Positions 1 through 6,962 of a stretch of 16,767 nt of DNA are shown piece by piece (the first letter of the stretch is position 1; every line of letters begins with the position of its first letter). The notes beneath the pieces are model-generated. The model worked only from the letters and a program-made list of their open reading frames with translations. It searched no databases and was not told the origin of the DNA. This DNA is from Clostridiales bacterium (GTDB lineage: Bacteria; Bacillota; Clostridia; Christensenellales; Aristaeellaceae). The stretch is taken from contig SFOF01000025.1 in assembly GCA_004552515.1 (NCBI GenBank), forward strand, positions 1 through 16,767, read 5' to 3'. The translations under genes and the position numbers were made by a program.

Positions 1-332
1 CTGCGCCAAAGAGTCTTCGACTCTCTGGACTCTCTTCACGCTGCGGCGGGGTTATGTTAGTGCGGACTCGCGGCCTTACAGAAAGCGCCAGCGCCCCAAT
101 CACCGCACCCACGCTTGCAAAACTCAGGTACACGGAAAGACCTGACCGGCTCTAATCTATGGCCGGTCAGGTCGTGCTGTATAGCGATGCTATCTACACG
201 CTCAAACGTCCAGACTCGAGCCGCCCCCAAGCGGCGCGGAGTCGGGTTGCAGCGCGCGAAGCGGTGTGGAAGCCGCACTGCGGCTGGTCAGGCAGGTCGT
301 GTATCACTGCGCGGCAGCAAGTGGAAGCCGGC
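1..332. other. Non-coding flank rich in short hairpins
   Basis: No credible gene is visible here; the short open frames have no ribosome binding site and no recognisable protein signature. The stretch contains several inverted repeats. A 12-bp perfect stem lies at 139-150/162-173. Hairpins with 3-nt loops lie at 10-24 (AGAGTC-ttc-GACTCT), 181-193 (ATAGC-gat-GCTAT) and 271-285 (AGCCGC-act-GCGGCT). The words GTCAGG and GGTCGTG recur near 165-175 and 286-301, and GTGGAAGCCG occurs at about 266 and 321. This looks like a degenerate repeat-bearing 3' flank of the AraC-type gene, which reads leftward into it. Confidence 0.5.
133..173 (-). terminator. Candidate rho-independent terminator downstream of the AraC-type gene
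   Basis: GACCTGACCGGC (139-150) pairs perfectly with GCCGGTCAGGTC (162-173) around an 11-nt loop. Read on the minus strand the stem is followed by TTTCC, so it would stop leftward transcription coming from the regulator, whose stop codon is about 160 nt upstream. The short T-tract makes it a moderate candidate. On the plus strand there is no T-tract. Confidence 0.45.
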
Positions 333-2438
333 TCAGCCGGCCCTGCCTTTGCGGTATTGGTCGGGGGTCATGCCGGTCTGGGACTTGAACTGGCGCGTGA
401 AGGTGAGCACGCTCGCCATGCCGACGCGCGCGGCCAGATCGGCGTTCCGGATCGAGGGATCCGCGTCCAGCAGCTCGCGCGCATGGGCGATGCGCAGCGC
501 GGCGAGGAACGTGCTGAAGTTCACGTCGTTCTCCTTCTTGAACCAGCGCGACAGATGCACCGGCGTGATGTGGAACTGATCCGCCACCGATTCCAGCGAA
601 ATGTCCTCCGCGTAATGCGCTTCAATCCATTGCACAACCGCGTTCGGCGGCGCGGCGGGCGGCACGTCGGCGGGCGCTGATTCGCACGCCTCGCGTATGG
701 CGCGCGCATAGTCGCACAGCGCGTCCAGCAGCCGCACGGGATGATAGATCGCCTCCGGCGCAAACGCCGCCGGGATCGTGCCCTCCATCGGCTGCGGCAG
801 GCGTTCGCTCAGACGCGCGATCAACGTCTCGCCCAGGCGCTGCATCCCTGTGAGCGTACAAGGCGGCCGGCGGTCGTAGAGCAGCGCGTTCAGGCGCGCC
901 GTCGCCTGCGCTTCGTCGCCCTCCCAGAGTGCGGCGATCAGATCGTCAATTTGATCGGAAGTTACAACAAGCTCGCTGCGCGCCGCCGTCACTGCGTCGG
1001 AGCAGATCAGCCGCCTGTCAGGCAATAGGGGCAGTGCCATCATTCGCGTCGCGGCCTGCTCGAAGGCGCGGCGCAGGAATTTCGGATCGGCATAGCTCGT
1101 GCTCAGACCCACCCACGCGCGTCCGTCGCCGCCCATGCTTTCGAAGAACTCGAGCAGTATGCCGGGCAGCTGCTCCGCGCCGGGAACGCGCTCGGCGATG
1201 AAGGTCATCCGGCCCTCGCCGGTCTGCGCGCCGCAGCAGTTGAAATGATCGCTCAGGAACTGATATAGCTGTGCAAACAGATCGGCGCTCAGCGGGGCGC
1301 GGGCGTTCTGCACGCCGATCGATATGACGAAATACCGGTCGTATTCCTCGGCCATTGTGGCGCTGATGGCGGTGTAATCCTTTTCTGTGGCGCTTTTTGT
1401 GGCGGCAGCGGCGATCAATCGCTCGATTTCGGCGCGATGATAGGCTGCGCGCTCCTGCACGATCTGCCGCAGACGCTCGATGTCGCCGCTGGCGTTGCCG
1501 CGCGGGCTGACGATCTGGCTGATCCGCCGGAAATAGAACGTGTTCAGCAGCGTCAGCAGCAGCAGCATGAACGTCGCCGCGACGACCACCGCGATCGCTG
1601 TGTTCAGGCTCTGATAGGAGCGCTCGGGCGTGCGGCGGTCGGTCAGCAGCAGGAAGGAGAACGCGCCGCTGTCCAGCCGCGTCACCACATAGTCCACATC
1701 CCGGAATGAGTAGCTGTCGCCGGTCTGCATCGCGGCGTAGCGGTCGCCCATTTCGACGGCATAGAGCGACGTGTTGAAGGAGGAGGAAAAGTAGTTCCCC
1801 TCCGCGTCCAGCACGACGATGTGCTGATCGGGATTCATGCGGTTGAATGTGTTCAGCTCCGCAATTTGACCGGTTTTTACAACAGCGATGAGCGCGCTGC
1901 CGTTGTAGCCCTCCTGCACATAGAACGCAAAATTGCGGTAGGAATGCCAGCCGTTTTTCAGCACGGTCAGGTCGGTCACGCTCTCGCCGGGCGCAAGCAG
2001 CTCATTGAGCCATTGTGCGTTGTGGCTCAACGGCAGCAGGATCGCGCCCCCGCCGCTGAACGCGCGCCCCACGTTCGGCGCGATGAATATCAGCCGCGTG
2101 ACGTTCGAGAGCGATTTCTGCGTTACGTCCAGCAGCTCGATGGTGCGCATGGCATAGTCGCTCATTTCCTGCCAGTCGCCGTATTGCCCCGCGGCCAGCA
2201 TGGCCAGATTGGCGTTGGATTTGTTGAGTGCCATCGCGTCGCGCAGATGCGCCGTCTCGTTCAGGAAGCTCTCGGAAAAGTGCTCCAGTGTGCGCGCGGT
2301 CTGGCTGTCCCGTTCGGCGCGCAGGCCGGCGGAGAGCGTGAGCGTGCTGGCGATGAATATGATCATCAGCACGAAGCCCACGAGCAGATTGAGCCATGTC
2401 ACGCGCAGCATCTGGCGCTGTTTGCTGGTGTTGTTCAT
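333..2438 (-). CDS. Membrane-bound AraC-family transcriptional regulator (YesN/YtdP-like)
   Basis: This encodes a 701-residue regulator with a periplasmic-type sensor. A transmembrane helix lies at about residues 16-38, an extracytoplasmic region at about 40-275 and a second helix at about 279-301. The cytoplasmic part ends in a two-helix-turn-helix AraC domain at about 599-697; its second half carries the family pattern of a VGM...TFTRQFKSQTGMTPDQYR stretch. Proteins of this build usually sit beside Lpl-type sugar transporters and control them in response to an external ligand. That fits the solute-binding-protein gene just upstream on the same strand. I chose the ATG at 2438 over an in-frame start 45 nt upstream because AAGGGAG precedes it by 9 nt. 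The TGA stop lies in the loop of a 6-bp GCCGGC hairpin (327-341). The regulated sugar is unknown. Confidence 0.9.
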   Translation of the reverse strand: MNNTSKQRQMLRVTWLNLLVGFVLMIIFIASTLTLSAGLRAERDSQTARTLEHFSESFLNETAHLRDAMALNKSNANLAMLAAGQYGDWQEMSDYAMRTIELLDVTQKSLSNVTRLIFIAPNVGRAFSGGGAILLPLSHNAQWLNELLAPGESVTDLTVLKNGWHSYRNFAFYVQEGYNGSALIAVVKTGQIAELNTFNRMNPDQHIVVLDAEGNYFSSSFNTSLYAVEMGDRYAAMQTGDSYSFRDVDYVVTRLDSGAFSFLLLTDRRTPERSYQSLNTAIAVVVAATFMLLLLTLLNTFYFRRISQIVSPRGNASGDIERLRQIVQERAAYHRAEIERLIAAAATKSATEKDYTAISATMAEEYDRYFVISIGVQNARAPLSADLFAQLYQFLSDHFNCCGAQTGEGRMTFIAERVPGAEQLPGILLEFFESMGGDGRAWVGLSTSYADPKFLRRAFEQAATRMMALPLLPDRRLICSDAVTAARSELVVTSDQIDDLIAALWEGDEAQATARLNALLYDRRPPCTLTGMQRLGETLIARLSERLPQPMEGTIPAAFAPEAIYHPVRLLDALCDYARAIREACESAPADVPPAAPPNAVVQWIEAHYAEDISLESVADQFHITPVHLSRWFKKENDVNFSTFLAALRIAHARELLDADPSIRNADLAARVGMASVLTFTRQFKSQTGMTPDQYRKGRAG

Positions 2439-2473
2439 GGGTGGCCGCTCCCTTTCGAGTAAAGTCTGACAGC

Positions 2474-2502
2474 ATATTATCATAATCTGCCGAAAAATGC
2501 AA
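2474..2502 (-). promoter_or_regulatory. Candidate promoter of the AraC-type gene
   Basis: On the minus strand TTGCAT (complement of 2497-2502) is separated by 17 nt from TAATAT (complement of 2474-2479). It lies between the terminator of the solute-binding-protein gene and the regulator's start, so the regulator probably has its own transcription start. The -10 matches the consensus at 4 of 6 positions. Confidence 0.45.
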
Positions 2503-2508
2503 TGCGTC

Positions 2509-2549
2509 CGATCAAAAATGAGAAAAGAGGAGAGCGCGCGGCTCTCCTC
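2509..2549 (-). terminator. Terminator of the solute-binding-protein gene
   Basis: GAGGAGAGC (2527-2535) and GCTCTCCTC (2541-2549) form a perfect 9-bp stem with a 5-nt loop. On the minus strand it is followed by TTTT-CTCA-TTTTT. It begins about 20 nt after the TAA stop at 2568, the typical position for a rho-independent terminator. Confidence 0.85.
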
Positions 2550-2567
2550 ACGGTGTGCGGCGGGAGA

Positions 2568-4271
2568 TTATTTGGCTGTCTTGCCGGGGTAGAAATCGAT
2601 GCCCTCGATGTACTTGTTGTAGATCTCGCACAGGCGCTCTGTGCCATAGGTCTTGCACTGCTCGACGTACTTGTTCCAAACCTCGTCGTCGTTCACGTCC
2701 AGCTCGCCCTGATAGAACTTTGCCATGCTCTCGTTGACATAAGTCCACAGCACGCCGCCGATTTCAGAAATCTCGGCATATTCATCAGCGGTGATGGAAG
2801 GCAGCGAAATGTCCACGCAGTTTTCGGGTTCCATGTTGTCGTAAGTCCAGTGATCGCGGCCAAACAGGTAACGGTTGGCCACTTCGATGGTGCCGTCGGG
2901 CATCAGGAAGCGGGTCTTGACGTCCAGACCGCCGGTGTTGGCCACGCTGAAGTTGGTCAGTATGCCGGAGGCGCAGGAGCCGTTCATCTGAAGGCCGAGC
3001 GCGATTTTCGGATTCTCTTCAGCAGTGGTACCCGAGGCGTTCTTGTAATCGCCGATGAACACCTTGGTGCCGTCCTTATCGTAATCCCAGCTCTCGCCCT
3101 GAATGCCCAGCGCCATCAGGTTATGGCATTCCTCGGAGTAGAGGTAATCGACGATCTTGCAGCACAGATCAACATCTTTGGCATTGGCGTTGATGACTAC
3201 AGAGTCGTTCGGCTGAGCGGCGATGTCCTTCATGGAGCCGCGCATCTCCCACCAGCCGCCCTCGTTCATCGCCATGGCATAGGCGATGTTGACATACTGA
3301 TGGCCTTCGATACCGAAGGATGTGCTGTTCGAATAGCCGTTTTCATCGATGCTCGGATACCAGATGTGCAGGAAAATGAAGGAGTTTCCATTTTTGGTCG
3401 CAGCGTTGAACATATCGCTGTCCCACGCGGCGTAGTCGGGGGCGATCAGGCCTTCCTTGTACAGCTTGTTGCCGTAACGCAGCATATTGCGGAATTCATC
3501 GCTGATGGCCTCAACCACATACTGCGTGCCGTCAAAGCCCAGCTGGCCGTTGCCGCGGGTGGCGAAGGCCATTTCGTCCAGACGGGAGACGCAGTTCTGA
3601 GCGCCGCCGGCCATAGAGACGATCGGAACGGAGTCGGGATAGATTTCTTTCAGCTTCTTGGCTGATTCATAGAGGGAGTCCAAATCGGTGGGATAGGGGA
3701 TGTTGTTCTCGTCGAATACCGTGCAGTCGATGACCGGACCGCGACGAGCCGCGTCCAGCGTGCCGCCCTGGTTCTCGGTGAACGTAGGAATGTAGTACAG
3801 GTCACCGTTCTCGTCATACATATAGTTGAACAGCGTACCGCACTCCTCGATGCGCTGCATCACATTGGGCATTATGTCTTTGTGATCCATGATGTTGACG
3901 AAATATCCGTCCTTGCCGTAGCCATTGCGCAGGGAGGCGCTGCCCTGATATGTGCCGTCACTGCCGGAGAGGCCGGTCAGATAGACGATGTCCCAGTTCA
4001 GGTCGGCGGCGTTTATGGCCATGTTCAGCTTCTGCGTGTATTCCTCGCCGCTGGCGTAGTAGGTGAAGTCCAGATTGACCGGGCTGCCCAGATGCTCGTT
4101 CAGCTTGGCCAGGAATTCCTTGTGAATGGGCGTGTCGGAGGGATCGTAGTTGTTGTAGATGGGCTGGAGCACGGTGACGGTCGGAATATCGTCAGCCGAG
4201 GCCACGCTCATCGCGGGCAGGGCGGCGATGATCAGCAGCATCGCCAGGATCAGGGACAGGTGTCTCTTCAT
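2568..4271 (-). CDS. Extracellular solute-binding protein of an Lpl-type carbohydrate ABC importer
   Basis: This 567-residue protein has an N-terminal export signal (MKR, then a hydrophobic run to about residue 22) and an Ala-Ser-Ala signal-peptidase I site near residue 26. No lipobox cysteine is present. The mature part resembles the large (about 500-560 aa) binding proteins that partner LplB/YtcP-type permeases. Typical features are the early TVLQPIYNNYDPSDTP segment, the middle YGNKLYKEGLIAPDY segment and a C-terminal W-x-x-Y-V-E-Q block. Such proteins deliver oligosaccharides or glycosides to the permeases. The partner permease genes lie divergently across a 640-bp gap instead of in the same operon. 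The start is supported by AAAGGAGG about 6 nt upstream. Substrate cannot be read from the sequence. Confidence 0.88.
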   Translation of the reverse strand: MKRHLSLILAMLLIIAALPAMSVASADDIPTVTVLQPIYNNYDPSDTPIHKEFLAKLNEHLGSPVNLDFTYYASGEEYTQKLNMAINAADLNWDIVYLTGLSGSDGTYQGSASLRNGYGKDGYFVNIMDHKDIMPNVMQRIEECGTLFNYMYDENGDLYYIPTFTENQGGTLDAARRGPVIDCTVFDENNIPYPTDLDSLYESAKKLKEIYPDSVPIVSMAGGAQNCVSRLDEMAFATRGNGQLGFDGTQYVVEAISDEFRNMLRYGNKLYKEGLIAPDYAAWDSDMFNAATKNGNSFIFLHIWYPSIDENGYSNSTSFGIEGHQYVNIAYAMAMNEGGWWEMRGSMKDIAAQPNDSVVINANAKDVDLCCKIVDYLYSEECHNLMALGIQGESWDYDKDGTKVFIGDYKNASGTTAEENPKIALGLQMNGSCASGILTNFSVANTGGLDVKTRFLMPDGTIEVANRYLFGRDHWTYDNMEPENCVDISLPSITADEYAEISEIGGVLWTYVNESMAKFYQGELDVNDDEVWNKYVEQCKTYGTERLCEIYNKYIEGIDFYPGKTAK

Positions 4272-4350
4272 GGGGGTTCCTCCTTTTCATTTTCAACCGA
4301 AAGCAGAGAACGCTGCTCTCGATAGATTTCCAAATGGCTTTTCGAGACGC

Positions 4351-4379
4351 ACTTTAGCATGAATTTACAATCCTGTCAA
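4351..4379 (-). promoter_or_regulatory. Promoter of the solute-binding-protein gene
   Basis: Reading the minus strand, a perfect -35 TTGACA (complement of 4374-4379) is followed after 17 nt by TAAAGT (complement of 4351-4356). The start would fall near 4344, giving a leader of about 70 nt before the ATG at 4271. Confidence 0.75.
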
Positions 4380-4392
4380 CCCCCGTTTTCGC

Positions 4393-4421
4393 AATCGACA
4401 ACGAAAATCGCGATTGACAAC
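4393..4421. promoter_or_regulatory. Direct-repeat candidate AraC-type operator
   Basis: AATCGACAAC (4393-4402) and GATTGACAAC (4412-4421) match at 8 of 10 positions with starts 19 bp apart, close to two helical turns. They lie roughly 50-75 bp upstream of the predicted leftward start near 4344. AraC-family activators typically bind tandem direct repeats at this position. A related GTCAAC (4375-4380) overlaps the -35 box. Assignment to the neighbouring regulator is inference. Confidence 0.35.
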
Positions 4422-4770
4422 CCGCGCAGAGAAGAGCGCATTTTAAGGAAGCGCAAATGCCGCCGCGCTGAAAAGAACAGGGAATGTAAAAATTACATTA
4501 AGCAGCCATGCGCCGCCCCAACGCCGCTTTTTGCCGCGTTTTCAATGGGAGCGGCCTTGCGCGTGAGGGCGGTTCGCGACAACCTTATCTGCGGCGCGGG
4601 AAGACTTCTGTTCCGCGTGTCGATCATTCGCGTGTGGAAAACGGCGCGTTTCTCCATCCGTCAAAATATCCAACGCCGCGCCCGTGCGCTTGAGCGGAAG
4701 GGCGTTCCTTTACGATGCAGGGCGGCAATAGAGACGCAATTCGAGCGTTTTGCCCAGCGAAAGCGTCAAA

Positions 4771-4792
4771 ATTTGCCGAAAATCGGGCAAAT
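4771..4792. repeat. Inverted repeat in the divergent intergenic region
   Basis: ATTTGCC (4771-4777) and GGCAAAT (4786-4792) form a perfect 7-bp inverted repeat; the interior CCGA/TCGG offers an alternative pairing. It lies about 40-60 bp upstream of the candidate permease promoter, so it may be an operator. No T-tract typical of a terminator follows on the plus strand. Confidence 0.35.
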
Positions 4793-4828
4793 GATAAAAA
4801 GTGATACGGCGATGTTAAGGATTGATAC

Positions 4829-4857
4829 TTGAAAATTGAGCCTTCCTGCCGCAAAAT
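4829..4857 (+). promoter_or_regulatory. Candidate promoter of the permease operon
   Basis: TTGAAA (4829-4834) and CAAAAT (4852-4857) are separated by 17 nt. The start would fall near 4864, about 50 nt before the first permease ATG. Both boxes deviate from consensus, which fits an activator-dependent promoter. Confidence 0.4.
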
Positions 4858-4912
4858 AGAAGTGTAAGCGGGGCAGTGCGCCGCAGAAACACATGATACG
4901 GAGGAGACGGCC

Positions 4913-5845
4913 ATGGGCGCAAGGGGACGGGTGCATCGCAAGCATTTCTTGAAGAGGGTATGGGATCAGCGGGCGCTGGTGCTGATGGCGCTGCCGGCGT
5001 TCATCATCGTGCTGATATTCAGCTACATACCGATGTACGGCATATCGATTGCCTTTCAGAAGTTCAAGCCGCTCAAGGGTATGTTCAATATGAACGTGCA
5101 ATGGGTCGGCCTGAAGTATTTCGAAAAGTTCTTCCAGTCGCCCTATATCTTCCGGCTGCTGCGCAACAATCTGCTGCTGGGCGTGTACAGCCTGCTGTGG
5201 GGCTTCCCGCTGCCGATCATATTCGCCGTGCTGCTCGATCAGCTGCACGCGCGCCGTTTCAAAAAAGTCGTGCAGACCATCTCCTATCTGCCGCATTTCC
5301 TCTCCGTGGTTGTGCTGGTGGGCATGATCAAGATGCTCTTCGCCTCGAACGGCATCGTGAACGACGTGATTCAGTGGATGGGCGGCGAGCCGATCTACTT
5401 CCTTATTGCCCCGCGCTGGTATCGCACACTGTTCATCGGCTCGGGCATCTGGCAGGGGCTGGGCTGGAGCTCGATCATCTATCTGGCCGCGCTCACGAAC
5501 GTCGATCCGCAGCTCATGGAGGCCGCCGTTGTGGACGGCGCGAATCGCTTCCAGCGCGTCTGGAACGTCTCGCTGCCCGCGCTCATGCCGACGATCTCCA
5601 TACAGCTCATCTTCTCGATCTCCGGCATCATGAGCGCCAGCACCGAAAAGACGCTGCTGCTCTATAACGAGGCCACCTACGAGGTCGGCGACGTCATCGG
5701 CACCTACGTCTACCGCGAGGGCATACTGGGCGGTGCGTTCGAATACACCACCGCCATCGGCCTTTTGATGAGCATCGTCTCGCTGGTGCTGATCACGCTG
5801 GCCAACTACGGCAGCCGCCTGTTCTCGGAAAACAGCCTGTGGTGA
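4913..5845 (+). CDS. Carbohydrate ABC permease, LplB/YteP type
   Basis: This encodes a 310-residue inner-membrane permease of the binding-protein-dependent transport family. About six hydrophobic helices are visible, with the first at about residues 22-42. The cytoplasmic EAA loop, which contacts the ATPase, is clear at about 202-223 (MEAAVVDGANRFQRVWNVSL). The N-terminal block with W-D-Q-R and F-S-Y-I-P-M-Y-G is characteristic of the LplB/YteP group. It forms the translocation channel with the next gene product and should receive substrate from the binding protein encoded at 2568-4271. The start has GGAGGAG at 4900-4906. No ATP-binding subunit is encoded in this cluster, so a shared ATPase elsewhere is likely. 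Confidence 0.93.
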   Translation: MGARGRVHRKHFLKRVWDQRALVLMALPAFIIVLIFSYIPMYGISIAFQKFKPLKGMFNMNVQWVGLKYFEKFFQSPYIFRLLRNNLLLGVYSLLWGFPLPIIFAVLLDQLHARRFKKVVQTISYLPHFLSVVVLVGMIKMLFASNGIVNDVIQWMGGEPIYFLIAPRWYRTLFIGSGIWQGLGWSSIIYLAALTNVDPQLMEAAVVDGANRFQRVWNVSLPALMPTISIQLIFSISGIMSASTEKTLLLYNEATYEVGDVIGTYVYREGILGGAFEYTTAIGLLMSIVSLVLITLANYGSRLFSENSLW

Positions 5846-5860
5846 GGAGGAAACACGATC

Positions 5861-6778
5861 ATGAAAAGCGCAACTAAGAATAAGATCAAAAAGCCGCTGG
5901 GCGAGCAGATTTTTGACGCCGCCAACATCGTGTTCATGGTGCTGATCATCCTCATCATGGCCTATCCGATGCTCTATGTGCTCTCCATATCGCTTTCCTC
6001 GGCCAACGAGGTCAACAAGGGCGGCTTCTTCCTGCTGCCGCGAGAATTCACCATCGACGCGTACACCATCGTGTTCAAGGAGCCGGGCATTCCGCGCAGC
6101 TACTTAAACACCGTGCTCTACACTGTGGGCGGCACGTTCTTTACACTGCTGTTCACGTCGATGATCGCCTACGCGCTCTCCGTGCAGGATTTCGTGTTCA
6201 AGAAGTTCCTCACTGTGTATCTGACAATCACCATGTTCATCGGCGGCGGCATGATCCCCTCCTATCTGCTGATGAAGGAACTGCATTTGCTGGATACCTA
6301 CTGGGTCATCGTCATCCCCGGCTGCGTGGGCGCGTATAACGTCATCCTCTTCCGCACGTTCTTCAAGGGCAACGCCATGGAGCTGCGCGAGGCCGCGATG
6401 ATCGATGGCGCGAGCGAGTTCCGCATCTATTTGCAGATCGTCGTGCCGCTTTCCACCGCCATATTCGCCACGATGGGGCTGTTTGCCGCCGTCGGCCACT
6501 GGAACGGCTATTTCAGCCACCTGATCTATTTGAAGAGCAGCGAAAAATTCCCCTATCAGCTGATCCTGCGCCGCCTGCTCAATTCCGTCGCCGATCTGAC
6601 CAACGCCAAGGAGCTGGACAACGAAATGGCGCAGGAGGCGCTGCGCAATCAGAAGTACAACGCCAAGAACCTGCAAATGGCCGCGATCTTCATCGGCATG
6701 GCGCCGATCCTCTGCGTCTATCCCTTCGTGCAGAAGTATTTCGTCAAGGGCATGTTCGTCGGCAGTCTCAAGGGCTGA
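5861..6778 (+). CDS. Carbohydrate ABC permease, LplC/YtcP type
   Basis: This is the second channel subunit, 305 residues, starting 15 nt after the previous stop with GAGGAGG as ribosome binding site. It has six hydrophobic segments, the first at about residues 23-43. The EAA loop lies at about 174-198 (E-L-R-E-A-A-M-I-D-G-A). The C-terminus YPFVQKYFVKGMFVGSLKG is a hallmark of LplC/YtcP permeases. Co-transcription with the LplB-type gene is almost certain from the spacing. A repeat element with a terminator-like hairpin begins about 12 nt after the TGA stop. The frame stays open for 64 further codons after that stop, which is discussed as a finding. Confidence 0.93.
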   Translation: MKSATKNKIKKPLGEQIFDAANIVFMVLIILIMAYPMLYVLSISLSSANEVNKGGFFLLPREFTIDAYTIVFKEPGIPRSYLNTVLYTVGGTFFTLLFTSMIAYALSVQDFVFKKFLTVYLTITMFIGGGMIPSYLLMKELHLLDTYWVIVIPGCVGAYNVILFRTFFKGNAMELREAAMIDGASEFRIYLQIVVPLSTAIFATMGLFAAVGHWNGYFSHLIYLKSSEKFPYQLILRRLLNSVADLTNAKELDNEMAQEALRNQKYNAKNLQMAAIFIGMAPILCVYPFVQKYFVKGMFVGSLKG

Positions 6779-6790
6779 TCACGCCGCGCC

Positions 6791-6863
6791 AATATAATAG
6801 GAAGAAACTCCCTCAAAAATCGCCCTGCGCCCCGCCTGACCACATCAGGATGGGGCGCTTTTT
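6791..6863 (+). repeat. GGAAGAAACTCC-hairpin element, copy 1
   Basis: A TATAAT box (6793-6798) is followed by the invariant 12-mer GGAAGAAACTCC (6800-6811), an A-rich spacer and a hairpin: GCGCCCC (6827-6833) with GGGGCGC (6852-6858), extended inside by CCTGA/TCAGG. TTTTT follows at 6859-6863. The hairpin would act as rho-independent terminator of the permease operon. The conserved upstream part is not needed for termination and recurs in copies 2 and 3. No convincing -35 box lies 17 nt upstream of the TATAAT. Confidence 0.8.
6827..6863 (+). terminator. Terminator of the permease operon (inside repeat copy 1)
   Basis: A 7-bp GC stem (GCGCCCC/GGGGCGC) plus an inner 5-bp stem is followed directly by five T residues. 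It begins 49 nt after the stop codon of the second permease. Confidence 0.85.
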
Positions 6864-6962
6864 CAGACGATAAATCGCGGTTAATTCTGGAAAAGAGTGA
6901 AACAACACGCGTTACCTTCTCGTCATATTCTGCGGAACTGAGAGTGGAGAAGAGGCCTGAAC

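Larger units (their letters stand above)
4272..4912. other. Divergent regulatory region between solute-binding protein and permeases
   Basis: These 641 bp separate two divergently transcribed parts of one importer and contain no supported gene. It holds a strong leftward promoter (4351-4379), direct repeats ending in GACAAC (4393-4402, 4412-4421, with another at 4578-4583), a hairpin or palindrome at 4771-4792, and a candidate rightward promoter at 4829-4857. The length and repeat content suggest regulation of both sides, probably by the nearby AraC-type protein. About 4430-4760 shows nothing else that I can interpret. Confidence 0.55.

Noticed and set aside
2502..3665. Long plus-strand open frame (387 codons) opposite the solute-binding-protein gene
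   Set aside because: It is antisense to a gene with clear signal peptide, ribosome binding site, promoter and terminator. Its composition is that of a GC-rich shadow frame with no family motifs.
4414..4419. TTGACA on the plus strand as the permease -35 box
   Set aside because: No reasonable -10 box lies 16-18 nt downstream, and it is part of the GACAAC direct repeats. The pair at 4829-4857 has correct spacing and is closer to the gene.
4359..4832. 157-codon plus-strand open frame in the divergent intergenic region
   Set aside because: It covers promoter and repeat elements, has no ribosome binding site at its ATG and shows no recognisable protein pattern.
6793..6798. TATAAT of repeat copy 1 as a standard promoter
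   Set aside because: No -35-like hexamer occurs about 17 nt upstream (the sequence there is AAGGGC), and copies 2 and 3 also lack a good one, so I kept it as part of the repeat, not as a promoter call.
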